Positions 54,801 through 63,586 of a DNA stretch of 64,000 nucleotides are shown in pieces. The notes beneath the pieces were generated by a model. That model was not told the origin of the DNA, made no database searches, and saw nothing but the letters and a program-made list of their open reading frames with translations. The position numbers and the translations under genes were made by a program. The stretch is from Bacteroides clarus YIT 12056 (GTDB lineage Bacteria > Bacteroidota > Bacteroidia > Bacteroidales > Bacteroidaceae). How positions within the stretch are numbered: the stretch's first letter is position 1; each line of letters begins with the position of its first letter. The stretch is from contig NZ_FQWK01000002.1 in the NCBI RefSeq assembly GCF_900129655.1, positions 62,001-126,000 on the forward strand, in the 5' to 3' direction.

Positions 54801-57299
54801 TTAGCGCTGTGTACCGGCAGACAATACGATTTTTCCTGTCCGCAGACCTTTGGCTTTGGCTTCAAAAACAATCTCACCGGATTGCTCCGTACTCTGCACA
54901 ATAGCCGTCAGCTGTCCATTGAAAGCGGGCATCTTGGGCAAGTGGAAAAGGTCGAGGCTGGTGGCGTCACCATTAGCGGCGGCGCGATAACGGCCGGCTC
55001 CCTTCACAGAGAAAGAAACAAGACGGTTGTCGGACGGACAAAGATTACCGTCTTTATCGACAACACGGACCGTGATATATGCCAAATCTTTGCCATCGGC
55101 AACAAGTCCGGTACGGTCCGCCACCAATTCCAGATGATGAGGCTTGCCGGCGGTATGGACAGTTTTTTCCTCTACCGGTTTGCCGGCAGCATCATAGGCT
55201 ACCACTTTCAGTTCGCCCGGTTCATAAGGAACATCCATCCACATCAGGCGGTAGCGACGCTGCAAGGCAAGCGAGTCTTTACCCTGCAAGGCTTCACTCT
55301 CTCCGGCTGTAAGTTTACGCTGCTTGCCGTAGCTCTTACCATTGATAAAAAGCTCTGCGCCGGGATAGTTGGTATAAACGAAAACGGGAGTATTCTCTCC
55401 TTCCCTGCCCGGCCATGTCCAATGAGGAAGGATATGCAGCGTATTCACATTCTTGTTCCAAATGCTGCGATACAGGTAATAACGGTCTTTAGGCAGACTT
55501 GCCAGGTCTATGATACCGAATACGGAGCTATGGCTGGGCCAGGAATCCGTATCGTATGGAGAAGGTTCACCCAAATAGTCGAAACCAGTCCAGACAAACT
55601 GCCCGATAGTCCAGTCATAATCATCAGCCAAGGCAAAATCCACATCGGGGATATTAGACCAATAGCAACACTCTATGTCATATCCCGAACATTGATGGTC
55701 GTCATACCGCACACTGGCACGCTTCTCCACCGGAAATTTATAGACGCCGCGTGAACTGACGGTAGAAGCAGTCTCCGACCCCAGAATGATATTTTGCGGA
55801 AGCGCATTATAGGATTCTACATAACGGTGAGCACGATAGTTAAGACCGGGTACGTCTATCATGGCGGCAAATCCGTTTTCCAAGACACAAGATACCTGAT
55901 CCATACCGCAGGTAACAGGACGCGTAGGGTCTTCACGATGGCATATATCCTGCAGGAACGAAGCGACTTTATAACCTTCCGGACTGCATTGCGTAGGCAC
56001 TTCATTGCCAATGCTCCACATTACCACACTGGCATTATTACGGTAATGACGCAACATATTCACCATGTCCCGCTCCGCCCATTCGCCAAAGTAGCGGTGA
56101 TAACCGTTTTCACATTTGGCAATGTCCCATTCGTCAAAAGGCTCTATCATCATCATAAAGCCCATCTCATCACAAAGCTCCACTAATTCCGGGGCCGGCA
56201 TATTGTGTGAGGTACGGACTGCGTCGCAACCCATATCCTTCAACAGCGTAAGCTGGCGGCGAAGGGCGGCTACATTGACAGCAGCTCCCAAAGGTCCTAA
56301 GTCGTGATGATTGCAGACGCCCTGAAATTTACGGTGCTTGCCATTCAGGAAGAAGCCTTTGTCGGCAACAATCTCTATGCTACGAATACCGAAGCGGGTG
56401 ATGTATTCATCCACCTGTTTACCGTCTACGTATATTTTGGAAGATGCTTTATATAAATAAGGTGTCTCCGGCGACCATAAGGCGGGACTGTTTACCAGAA
56501 AATTCTGTTCGAAAGGCCGGCCGTGATTAATCTTACCGGTATTATCTTTTACGGCAACCACCTTACCGTCCGGCGATACAATCTCCGTTACCACACGGAT
56601 ATTATTTTCTCCCGCATTGGCTATCTCCGTGCGCAGACGTACGGAAGCGTATTCGGAAGATACGTGCGGAGTGGTGAGTTGCGTGCCCCACACCGGAACA
56701 TAGATACGGTCTGTTGTTACTACACGTACATTGCGATACAGTCCTGCACCGGGATACCAGCGAGAAGACTGCGGTTTGTTCTCCAGGCGAACCGACAACA
56801 CATTATTCTTGCCATTCTCATTCAGCAGTTCCGTAACGTTGCAATGGAAAGAATTATAGCCAAACGGCCAAAAGCAGGCTTCTTTCCCATTGACGTACAC
56901 ACGGGCTTCACTCATGGCTCCGTCAAAAACCAGCGTTGCCTGTTTGCCGGCAGGAACATCGAATTTCGTACGATACCAGCCAACGCCCACATACGGCAGT
57001 CCGCCGGAACGCCCTGTCTTAACGGATGCCTTCTTCTCAAAATTCTGTGTAATGGCAACATTCTGCAAATCGTTGCTGCGGTCGAAAGGTCCGAAGATAG
57101 CCCAATCGTGCGGTACGCTGACAGTCTCCCACTTACTGTCGTCAAACTCCGGCGATACGGCCCCGGTTACATCACCCTTAGTAAATTTCCAATTCTTCTC
57201 AAGCAAAAATTCCGAACGCTGTGCTTGTATCATAGCAGACAGGAAAAGCCCGCAACCTACAATCAACATTCGTAAAGTCCCCAAATTCATGCAATTCAT
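54801..57299 (-). CDS. Glycoside hydrolase family 2 (beta-galactosidase type)
   Basis: An 832-residue secreted enzyme with a signal peptide (cut near MIQAQ). Domains in order: sugar-binding jelly roll (about 25-200, VGVGWYRTKFDVPAG), Ig-like (about 200-300), TIM barrel (about 305-590) with acid/base Glu in WSIGNEVP and nucleophile Glu in ILGSETAST, then further beta-sandwiches of the DUF4982 and Ig-like kind. The opening KFTKGDVTGAVSPEFDDSKW is typical of Bacteroidota GH2 beta-galactosidases. Its promoter carries a LacI-type operator, so it is probably under the same regulator as susCDE. A beta-galactosidase beside starch-type binding proteins and a GH65 is unexpected; other beta-glycosidase activity is possible. 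ATG 57290 is an alternative start. Confidence 0.92.
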   Translation of the reverse strand: MNCMNLGTLRMLIVGCGLFLSAMIQAQRSEFLLEKNWKFTKGDVTGAVSPEFDDSKWETVSVPHDWAIFGPFDRSNDLQNVAITQNFEKKASVKTGRSGGLPYVGVGWYRTKFDVPAGKQATLVFDGAMSEARVYVNGKEACFWPFGYNSFHCNVTELLNENGKNNVLSVRLENKPQSSRWYPGAGLYRNVRVVTTDRIYVPVWGTQLTTPHVSSEYASVRLRTEIANAGENNIRVVTEIVSPDGKVVAVKDNTGKINHGRPFEQNFLVNSPALWSPETPYLYKASSKIYVDGKQVDEYITRFGIRSIEIVADKGFFLNGKHRKFQGVCNHHDLGPLGAAVNVAALRRQLTLLKDMGCDAVRTSHNMPAPELVELCDEMGFMMMIEPFDEWDIAKCENGYHRYFGEWAERDMVNMLRHYRNNASVVMWSIGNEVPTQCSPEGYKVASFLQDICHREDPTRPVTCGMDQVSCVLENGFAAMIDVPGLNYRAHRYVESYNALPQNIILGSETASTVSSRGVYKFPVEKRASVRYDDHQCSGYDIECCYWSNIPDVDFALADDYDWTIGQFVWTGFDYLGEPSPYDTDSWPSHSSVFGIIDLASLPKDRYYLYRSIWNKNVNTLHILPHWTWPGREGENTPVFVYTNYPGAELFINGKSYGKQRKLTAGESEALQGKDSLALQRRYRLMWMDVPYEPGELKVVAYDAAGKPVEEKTVHTAGKPHHLELVADRTGLVADGKDLAYITVRVVDKDGNLCPSDNRLVSFSVKGAGRYRAAANGDATSLDLFHLPKMPAFNGQLTAIVQSTEQSGEIVFEAKAKGLRTGKIVLSAGTQR

Positions 57300-57319
57300 A
57301 GTCTTAAATTATTTTTCTG

Positions 57320-57327
57320 CAAATATA
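57320..57327 (-). promoter_or_regulatory. Second candidate -7 box of GH2
   Basis: TATATTTG on the minus strand also matches TAnnTTTG and would give a leader of about 15 nt. It competes with the operator-adjacent box at 57370-57377. Confidence 0.4.
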
Positions 57328-57369
57328 GAAAAATTGCGGTTACTCCGGTCTGTCCCATCAATAATTAGT

Positions 57370-57377
57370 CAAAGATA
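57370..57377 (-). promoter_or_regulatory. Candidate -7 box of GH2 next to the operator
   Basis: TATCTTTG on the minus strand matches TAnnTTTG. The LacI-type operator begins 6 bp upstream and fills the spacer between the -7 and -33 positions, so bound repressor would block polymerase. Confidence 0.5.
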
Positions 57378-57383
57378 ATGAAT

Positions 57384-57399
57384 ATGCAATCGTTTGCAT
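57384..57399. promoter_or_regulatory. LacI-type operator in the GH2/lacI gap
   Basis: ATGCAATCGTTTGCAT, the exact reverse complement of the site upstream of susC. It overlaps the spacer of the GH2 promoter and lies about 210 bp upstream of the LacI gene's own promoter. Confidence 0.78.
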
Positions 57400-57479
57400 T
57401 TATACTTAACCCGATTGCTGTCAACAATAAAGCATTTATTCCGAGATTCCCCTATTTTTGCAATCGCATCGGAGAAGCT

Positions 57480-57600
57480 AAAATAAGCAAGTTCATTTTG
57501 TACCGCTTTCGGCTTGCAGTATCTTCAAAATAAGATAAGCCGCACTCAGCATTAAAAATAAGCAAGCATATTTTGTACTGCCTTCGGTTTGCATTACCTT
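57480..57600 (+). repeat. Two direct copies of a 46-bp promoter module
   Basis: Copy 1 (57480-57525) and copy 2 (57555-57600) match at 38 of 46 positions with no indels and a 75-bp offset. Both start AAAATAAGCAAG and carry a TTTG (-33) 19 bp before a -7 element. The -7 of copy 1 is TATCTTCA (decayed) and that of copy 2 is TACCTTTG (consensus). Copy 2 is therefore the likely active promoter of the LacI gene. Confidence 0.75.
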
Positions 57601-57602
57601 TG
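57572..57602 (+). promoter_or_regulatory. Promoter of the LacI gene (TTTG-N19-TACCTTTG)
   Basis: -33 TTTG at 57572-57575 and -7 TACCTTTG at 57595-57602 with a 19-bp spacer, the full Bacteroides primary-sigma consensus. The predicted transcript start near 57609 leaves about 15 nt before the ATG. Confidence 0.7.
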
Positions 57603-57623
57603 GCTGAAAAAGAAATAATACTC

Positions 57624-58631
57624 ATGAACAAACCGCAGATAACTATCAAGGATATTGCCCGGGCGTTGAATGTCTCTCCTTCCACCGTATCGAGAGCGCT
57701 CAAGGATAATCCGGACATCAGCCGGGAAACCCGTGACCTCATCCATGCCTACGCGCGCGAACATAATTATAAGCCCAATGTACTTGCCGTCAACCTTCGT
57801 TCAAGCCGCAGCAACACGATTGGCGTGATTGTGCCCCAACTGGTGCATCACTTCTTTTCGTGCGTATTGAGCGGTATCGAAACGGCGGCGGCCGAAGCCG
57901 GTTACAATATAATCGTGGCGCAAAGCAACGAATCGTACGGGCAGGAAGTAAAAATAGTTCATTCTTTTCTCGCCGCCCGTGTCTGTGGCGTCATTGCATC
58001 TCTTGCCAAGAATACGGAACAATACGATCATTATCAGGAACTCTTAAATAATAATATTCCGATTGTTTTCTACGACCGCATCTGTACCGGACTGAAGACG
58101 GAGCGAGTAGTGGTCGACGACTATGCCGGTTCGTTTGCCGCTGTGGAGTACATGATTCAGACAGGATGTAAACGCATCTTCTTTTACGGAGCCGATCCGC
58201 ATCTTGAAATTACCAAGAACCGGCGTAACGGTTATCTGGATGCCATGAAGAAATACAAGGTTCCCGTAGACGACAGCATGATTAAGTTATGCGACAATCG
58301 CGAACGCGCCATTGCCATAACACCCGATTTGCTGGAAAGCGACAACCGCCCCGACGGATTCTTTGCGATTAACGACGAAACGGCGGCAGGCATATTGTAT
58401 GCCTGCAAGCTGGTGGGACTAAAAGTACCGGACGAGGTTTCTATCTGCGGGTTCACCGATGGAGCCATCGCCCAAAGTACCGACCCGAAACTGACAACGG
58501 TGGAGCAGCATGGAGAGGAAGTCGGCAAGAGCGCATTCGGCATCCTTACCGACAAGCTGGAAGGGAGTGAGGAGAAAAGCACCAATAAGATTGTACGGAC
58601 GAATCTGGTGGTGAGGGGAACGACGAAATAA
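57624..58631 (+). CDS. LacI-family transcriptional regulator
   Basis: A 335-residue DNA-binding protein. The N-terminal helix-turn-helix and hinge read ITIKDIARALNVSPSTVSRAL and HNYKPNVLAVNLRSSRS, and the rest is a periplasmic-binding-protein-like effector domain (IGVIVPQLVHHFFSCVLSG, GVIASLAK, FFAINDETAAGILYACK and SICGFTDGAIAQ). ATG 57624 is chosen because the helix-turn-helix starts within ten residues; a longer in-frame start at 57573 would begin upstream of the -7 box. It probably binds the two ATGCAAWCGWTTGCAT palindromes near susC and GH2. The effector is likely a sugar of the pathway, perhaps maltose. Its last stop base overlaps an upstream ATG of the MFS gene. Confidence 0.95.
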   Translation: MNKPQITIKDIARALNVSPSTVSRALKDNPDISRETRDLIHAYAREHNYKPNVLAVNLRSSRSNTIGVIVPQLVHHFFSCVLSGIETAAAEAGYNIIVAQSNESYGQEVKIVHSFLAARVCGVIASLAKNTEQYDHYQELLNNNIPIVFYDRICTGLKTERVVVDDYAGSFAAVEYMIQTGCKRIFFYGADPHLEITKNRRNGYLDAMKKYKVPVDDSMIKLCDNRERAIAITPDLLESDNRPDGFFAINDETAAGILYACKLVGLKVPDEVSICGFTDGAIAQSTDPKLTTVEQHGEEVGKSAFGILTDKLEGSEEKSTNKIVRTNLVVRGTTK

Positions 58632-58666
58632 TGAATTATACTAATATCATAAAAAACAAAAGAACA

Positions 58667-60037
58667 ATGAAAGTAAAACCCGATTTAAGTTTCTGGAAAC
58701 TGTGGAACATCAGCTTCGGTTTTTTTGGCGTACAGATCGCGTATGCCCTGCAAAGCGCGAATATCAGCCGTATATTCTCCACTTTGGGAGCTGACCCGCA
58801 CAGTTTGAGTTATTTCTGGATATTACCGCCGTTGGCAGGTATCATAGTGCAGCCTATTGTAGGAGCCGCCAGCGACAAGACCTGGACGAGATTCGGACGT
58901 CGCATTCCTTATTTATTCATCGGTTCGCTGGTTGCGGTGCTCGTCATGTGCCTGCTGCCCAATGCGGGCAGCTTCGGCATGGCGGTAAGTACGGCCATGA
59001 TTTTCGGTCTGGTATCGCTGATGTTTCTGGACACCTCTATCAATATGGCGATGCAACCGTTCAAGATGATGGTAGGCGATATGGTGAATGAGAAACAGAA
59101 AGGACTCGCCTATTCCATTCAGAGTTTCCTATGCAATGCCGGCAGTCTGGTGGGGTATCTGTTCCCGTTTATATTTGCGTGGGTGGGCATCAGCAATACG
59201 GCGCCGCAGGGGGTAATTCCCGATTCTGTAATCTATTCGTTCTACATCGGAGCCGCTATCCTGATATTCTGCGTTATTTATACAACGGTCAAAGTCAAGG
59301 AAATGCCGCCTGCGGAATATGCCGAGTATCATGGCATCACAGAAGAACAGGAACATGAGAAAGTCAATATGCTGAAGCTGTTGGTTAAAGCGCCGAAAGC
59401 CTTTTGGACGGTAGGACTGGTGCAGTTCTTCTGCTGGTTCGCTTTTATGTTTATGTGGACATACACCAACGGCAGCATAGCCGCAAATGTTTTTGACGCA
59501 CCGACCGTTGAACACACTGTAAACGGAATCACTAAAATAGTTCTTGACACCAAGAGCCTGCAATATCAGGAAGCCGCCAACTGGGTAGGCGTACTGTTTG
59601 CCGTACAAGCCATCGGCTCTGTACTTTGGGCGGTCTGCATCCCTATGTTCAAAGACCGCCGCTTCATTTACGCGCTGAGCCTCGTGTTGGGCGGTATCGG
59701 CTTCATATCCACTTATTTTGTACACAGCCAGTATGTGCTGTTCATCTCTTTCCTGCTGATAGGTTGCGCATGGGCCGCCATGCTGGCGCTGCCTTTCACC
59801 ATTCTGACCAACGCCTTGTCCGGCGGGCACATGGGCACATACCTCGGACTGTTCAACGGAACCATCTGTATCCCGCAAATCGTGGCAGCGGCATTAGGCG
59901 GAAGTATTCTGGCACTGTTTACGCCGAAAGGAATGCTTCCCCCGGAAATAAACATGCTGGTAATGGCGGGTGTGATGCTCATTATCGGAGCCGTCTGCGT
60001 ATATCTGATAAAAGAGACCAAAGGAGAAAGGTCGTAA
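58667..60037 (+). CDS. SLC45/sucrose-maltose-type MFS sugar symporter
   Basis: A 456-residue inner-membrane protein with 12 helices. It opens MKVKPDLSFWKLWNISFGFFGVQ and has SYFWILPPLAGIIVQPIVG, then SDKTWTRFGRRIPYLFIG (MFS A-loop), all features of the glycoside-pentoside-hexuronide/SLC45-like sugar symporters found in Bacteroidota maltose loci. The start 58667 is preferred to 58631 because homologues I know begin here. It would carry a disaccharide from periplasm to cytoplasm for GH65. It lies after the LacI gene in one transcript and ends at a strong terminator. Confidence 0.9.
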   Translation: MKVKPDLSFWKLWNISFGFFGVQIAYALQSANISRIFSTLGADPHSLSYFWILPPLAGIIVQPIVGAASDKTWTRFGRRIPYLFIGSLVAVLVMCLLPNAGSFGMAVSTAMIFGLVSLMFLDTSINMAMQPFKMMVGDMVNEKQKGLAYSIQSFLCNAGSLVGYLFPFIFAWVGISNTAPQGVIPDSVIYSFYIGAAILIFCVIYTTVKVKEMPPAEYAEYHGITEEQEHEKVNMLKLLVKAPKAFWTVGLVQFFCWFAFMFMWTYTNGSIAANVFDAPTVEHTVNGITKIVLDTKSLQYQEAANWVGVLFAVQAIGSVLWAVCIPMFKDRRFIYALSLVLGGIGFISTYFVHSQYVLFISFLLIGCAWAAMLALPFTILTNALSGGHMGTYLGLFNGTICIPQIVAAALGGSILALFTPKGMLPPEINMLVMAGVMLIIGAVCVYLIKETKGERS

Positions 60038-60049
60038 ACCACCACCCGA

Positions 60050-60087
60050 CGCCCCGTTCCTCACCAAGGAACGGGGCGTTTCTTTTT
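60050..60087 (+). terminator. Terminator after the MFS symporter
   Basis: Perfect 11-bp GC-rich stem CGCCCCGTTCC / GGAACGGGGCG with a 7-nt loop, then TTTCTTTTT, starting 12 bp past the stop. Confidence 0.9.
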
Positions 60088-60098
60088 CCCGCATCTTA

Positions 60099-60128
60099 TT
60101 TGTTTATCCGTTTATTTGTCTATCTTTA
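60099..60128 (+). promoter_or_regulatory. Promoter of the GH65 gene
   Basis: TTTG at 60099-60102 and TATCTTTA at 60121-60128 with an 18-bp spacer; the -7 box matches TAnnTTTG at seven of eight bases. Transcript start is near 60135. No copy of the LacI-type palindrome is present here. Confidence 0.5.
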
Positions 60129-60154
60129 CACCGATAACACAGAAAAAGAGCGCC

Positions 60155-62473
60155 ATGAAGAAATACCTTAAAACCGATGAATGGAATATTATAGAAGATA
60201 GTTTTCAAGCCGACCGCATGCGGTGGTCGGAAAGCATATTCAGTCTTGGAAACGGCCGTTTCGGACAACGGGGACATTTTGAAGAACCATACAGCAGCGA
60301 CAGCTATCGCGGCGCATTCGTGGCAGGTATCACTTTTCTGGACAAAATGCGTGTAGGCTGGTGGAAGAACGGTTTTCCGCAATTCTACACACGCATCCCC
60401 AATGCTCCGGACTGGAGCCGTATCAGCCTGCGCCTCATCGACGAGGAACTGGACTTGGCACAATGGGATGTGGACAGTTTCAACAGACGCCTCGATATGA
60501 AAGCGGGTATTTCTTATCGGGACGCGGAAGTAACCTCTCCGCGGGGAAACAAACTCCGCCTGCACGTGGAACATATCGCCAATATGGCTCACCCCAATCT
60601 CTGCCTTATAAAGTACAGCGTTACGTCCGTCAACTATACAGGCAAGGTTTCACTCGTGCCTATCCTTGACGGAGACACCGCGAACCCGGTCAGGCATCCG
60701 GATGAAAAGATATGGAATATCCTGCGCTCCGGCACCACCAGCGATTGCGCCTATCTGTGGACGCAAACCAGGCGGGAAGATGCGCAAATATGCTATGCCA
60801 TGACCTACCGGTTCTTCAAGAACAATAAAGAGACTTTTGCCAACCCGATACGGATAGAAAAAGAAAAACAGGCCGGATTCAGCGTAGGCACTGAAGTGAA
60901 GCCGGGAGATACCGTGACGCTCGTCAAATACATTGCCATAGCATCGTCCCTTTATTATGAACGGCAGGATTTGATAGAAGCCTCCGTAGCAGAAGCCCGC
61001 AACGCCCAAAGTACAGGTTGGGATGCTCTGGAACAGGAGCACCGGAATGCCTGGCAGGAGATATGGGACGAAACCGATGTCAGTATCGAAGGCGACCCGG
61101 AAGCCCAGCAAGGCATACGCTACAACATCTTCCAGCTCTACCAAACATACCGGGGAGACGACCCCCGCCTGAATATCGGCCCCAAAGGTTTCACCGGCGA
61201 GAAGTACGGCGGAAATACTTACTGGAATACCGAATTGTGCTGCGTACCTTTCTTCCTGCTTTCCACCCCGAAGAAGATTGCCGAAAACCTGCTGATATAC
61301 CGCTATAAGCAACTGCCCAAAGCCATTGAGAATGCCCGTAAGTTAGGATTCGACAATGGAGCCGCCCTCTTTCCGCAAGTCACCAGCAATGGAGAGGAGT
61401 GTCACAGCGAATGGGAGATTACCTTTGAAGAGATTCACCGGAACAACATGATTGTCTATGCCATTCTGCAACACTCCACCCTCACAGGCACACTGGATTA
61501 CATCGCCCGCTACGGACTGGAAGTAATGATAGCCATCAGCCGCTTCTGGAGCCAACGGGTGTCTTTCTCACAACCCAAACAGCAATACGTCATTTTGGGA
61601 GTTACCGGACCCAACGAATACGAGAATAACGTAGACAATAACTGGTACACCAACTACTCCTGCATGCGCTGTCTCAGAACCACCCTCAGTTTCCTTGAAA
61701 TCATCGCACGGCAATACCCCGACGAATACGCCCGCATACGCCGTATCACCCGTCTGAACTATACGGAAGAGAGCGAACGCTGGCGGGATATTATCGAACG
61801 GATATATCTGCCGGAAGACCCGGAACGCGGTATCTTCGTGCAAAACGACGGTTATATGGACAAAGTTCTGCAAAGCGCCGATGCCATTCCCGATGGCGAG
61901 CGCCCCATCAACCAGTACTGGTCGTGGGATCGTATCCTGCGTTCCTGTTACATCAAGCAGGGTGACGTTCTGCTCGGGCTATACCTCTATTATTTCAACT
62001 TCGACCGGGAAACCATCCGCCGCAACTTTGAGTTCTACGAACCGATGACCGTGCACGAATCGTCCCTTTCCCCGCATATCCATTCCATTCTTGCCGCACG
62101 CATCGGAAAGGTGGAGAAAGCGTATCAATTATTCTTACACGCCACCCGCCTCGACCTGGACGACTACAACAACGAAGGAGACCAGGGACTGCATATCACC
62201 AGTATGCCGGGCAGTTGGCTGGCTATCGTACGCGGGTTTGCGGGATTGCAAATACTGAACGACACACTCAAGATAGAACCCGTCATACCGGAGAAATGGA
62301 GCAGTTACTCGTTCAAAGTGAACTACTTAGGCAATACGCTGCATATACAGGTAAGCAAAGAGATAAAAATCAGCCTGACCGCCGGAAGCCAACTGAACAT
62401 ACAGGTATATCAAAACGTTTATGAATTAAGACAAGGGTTGGCTTTGACCGTCAACCTCAAAGACTTGTCTTAA
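60155..62473 (+). CDS. GH65 glycoside phosphorylase (maltose phosphorylase type)
   Basis: A 772-residue cytoplasmic enzyme. An N-terminal beta-sandwich (about 1-270) precedes the (alpha/alpha)6 barrel with GPKGFTGEKYGGNTYWNTEL, the general acid Glu488 in VTGPNEYENNVDNNWYTN and QYWSWDRILRS. In maltose phosphorylases the corresponding acid is the Glu of GPNEYENNV, so the inverting phosphorolysis of an alpha-glucobiose to beta-glucose-1-phosphate and glucose is expected. Kojibiose, trehalose and nigerose phosphorylases share the fold, so the linkage is not certain, but the SusE-type neighbours favour maltose. ATG 60155 gives the family start MKKYLKTDEWNIIED. No beta-phosphoglucomutase gene lies in the window. 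Confidence 0.93.
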   Translation: MKKYLKTDEWNIIEDSFQADRMRWSESIFSLGNGRFGQRGHFEEPYSSDSYRGAFVAGITFLDKMRVGWWKNGFPQFYTRIPNAPDWSRISLRLIDEELDLAQWDVDSFNRRLDMKAGISYRDAEVTSPRGNKLRLHVEHIANMAHPNLCLIKYSVTSVNYTGKVSLVPILDGDTANPVRHPDEKIWNILRSGTTSDCAYLWTQTRREDAQICYAMTYRFFKNNKETFANPIRIEKEKQAGFSVGTEVKPGDTVTLVKYIAIASSLYYERQDLIEASVAEARNAQSTGWDALEQEHRNAWQEIWDETDVSIEGDPEAQQGIRYNIFQLYQTYRGDDPRLNIGPKGFTGEKYGGNTYWNTELCCVPFFLLSTPKKIAENLLIYRYKQLPKAIENARKLGFDNGAALFPQVTSNGEECHSEWEITFEEIHRNNMIVYAILQHSTLTGTLDYIARYGLEVMIAISRFWSQRVSFSQPKQQYVILGVTGPNEYENNVDNNWYTNYSCMRCLRTTLSFLEIIARQYPDEYARIRRITRLNYTEESERWRDIIERIYLPEDPERGIFVQNDGYMDKVLQSADAIPDGERPINQYWSWDRILRSCYIKQGDVLLGLYLYYFNFDRETIRRNFEFYEPMTVHESSLSPHIHSILAARIGKVEKAYQLFLHATRLDLDDYNNEGDQGLHITSMPGSWLAIVRGFAGLQILNDTLKIEPVIPEKWSSYSFKVNYLGNTLHIQVSKEIKISLTAGSQLNIQVYQNVYELRQGLALTVNLKDLS

Positions 62474-62482
62474 TCGGAATAA

Positions 62483-63535
62483 ATGAAGAAAATGTATCTG
62501 TTCGCCTTGGCGGTGACGTTCATCATTACGTCCTGCGGGCAAAAAAAGAGGGAAGAAACCACCCTCGTTCGACCTGTGAAAACCGCTACCGTACGTTCAC
62601 AGTCGGTAATTCTCAAGGATTTCTCCGGCATGGTAGAAGCGGTGGAATATGTGAAACTGGCATTCCGTGTCAGCGGACAAATCATCAACCTTCCGGTAGT
62701 GGAAGGACAAAGGGTAAGGAAAGGACAACTGATCGCCGCCATCGCCCCCCGGGATATCTCCCTGCAATATGCCGCCGACAAGGCTGCCTATGAAACCGCT
62801 GCCGCGCAGGTCGAGCGCAACGAGCGTCTGCTGAGCCGCCAGGCCATTTCCTTGCAGGAGTATGAAATCAGCGCAGCCAATTATCAAAAGGCCAAATCCG
62901 CCTACGAACTATCTACCAACAATATGCGGGATACGAAACTGCTCGCCCCTTTCGACGGCTCCATCGAAAAGCGTCTGGTGGAGAACTATCAGCGTGTCAA
63001 TTCGGGAGAGGGGATCGTACGGCTGGTAAATACGCAGAAACTGCGTATAAAATTCACCGTACCCGATGATTACCTGTATCTGCTTCGTGCCAAAGACGCC
63101 ACGTTCAAAGTGGAGTTCGATACTTATAAGGGTACGATATTCAACGCCAAACTGGAAGAATATCTCGATATTTCAACAGACGGTACGGGCATCCCGGTTA
63201 CCATCATCATCGACGACCCAGCTTTTGACCGTGCCGTATATGATGTGAAGCCCGGATTTACCTGTAACATCCGTCTCGCCTCGGACATCGCCCCTTTCAT
63301 AGAGGAAAAGCTGATGAATGTACCGTTAAGCGCCGTATTCGGCGACAGCGAGAACAAGAACACCTATGTGTGGATCGTGAAAGATAACAGGGTAAGCCGT
63401 CGCGAAGTAACCGTATATTCACCGACCGGTGAAGCCAATATTCTCATCTCCAAAGGGCTGAAACCGGATGAAACCGTTGTTATCGCCGGAGTATACCAAC
63501 TCGTAGAGGGGCAGAGAGTAAAAGAGGTAGAGTAA
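62483..63535 (+). CDS. RND efflux periplasmic adaptor (membrane fusion protein)
   Basis: A 350-residue lipoprotein (lipobox IITSCGQ) of the HlyD/AcrA membrane-fusion family. The barrel-sandwich hybrid halves are AFRVSGQIINLPVVEGQRVRKG and TKLLAPFDGSIEKRLVEN, separated by a short alpha-hairpin (ETAAAQVERNERLLSRQAI). A beta-barrel domain and a membrane-proximal domain follow (VTVYSPTGEANILISKGL). It bridges the inner-membrane pump encoded next to an outer-membrane channel. It starts only 9 bp after the GH65 stop, with no terminator between, so read-through from GH65 is possible though the functions are unrelated. Confidence 0.94.
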   Translation: MKKMYLFALAVTFIITSCGQKKREETTLVRPVKTATVRSQSVILKDFSGMVEAVEYVKLAFRVSGQIINLPVVEGQRVRKGQLIAAIAPRDISLQYAADKAAYETAAAQVERNERLLSRQAISLQEYEISAANYQKAKSAYELSTNNMRDTKLLAPFDGSIEKRLVENYQRVNSGEGIVRLVNTQKLRIKFTVPDDYLYLLRAKDATFKVEFDTYKGTIFNAKLEEYLDISTDGTGIPVTIIIDDPAFDRAVYDVKPGFTCNIRLASDIAPFIEEKLMNVPLSAVFGDSENKNTYVWIVKDNRVSRREVTVYSPTGEANILISKGLKPDETVVIAGVYQLVEGQRVKEVE

Positions 63536-63586
63536 CAGCCTTTCCCCTATCACTTTATAACTTTATCACCCTATCACCTTTTACAT

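Noticed and set aside
54747..55754. 335-residue plus-strand ORF opposite GH2
   Set aside because: The minus-strand GH2 has catalytic motifs and full domain order; the plus-strand peptide has no recognisable features and starts near the GH2 terminator.
63541..63580. CTATCAC-like short repeats before the RND pump as an operator
   Set aside because: The copies are irregular and lie within an adaptor-pump operon gap; low-complexity sequence is the simpler explanation.
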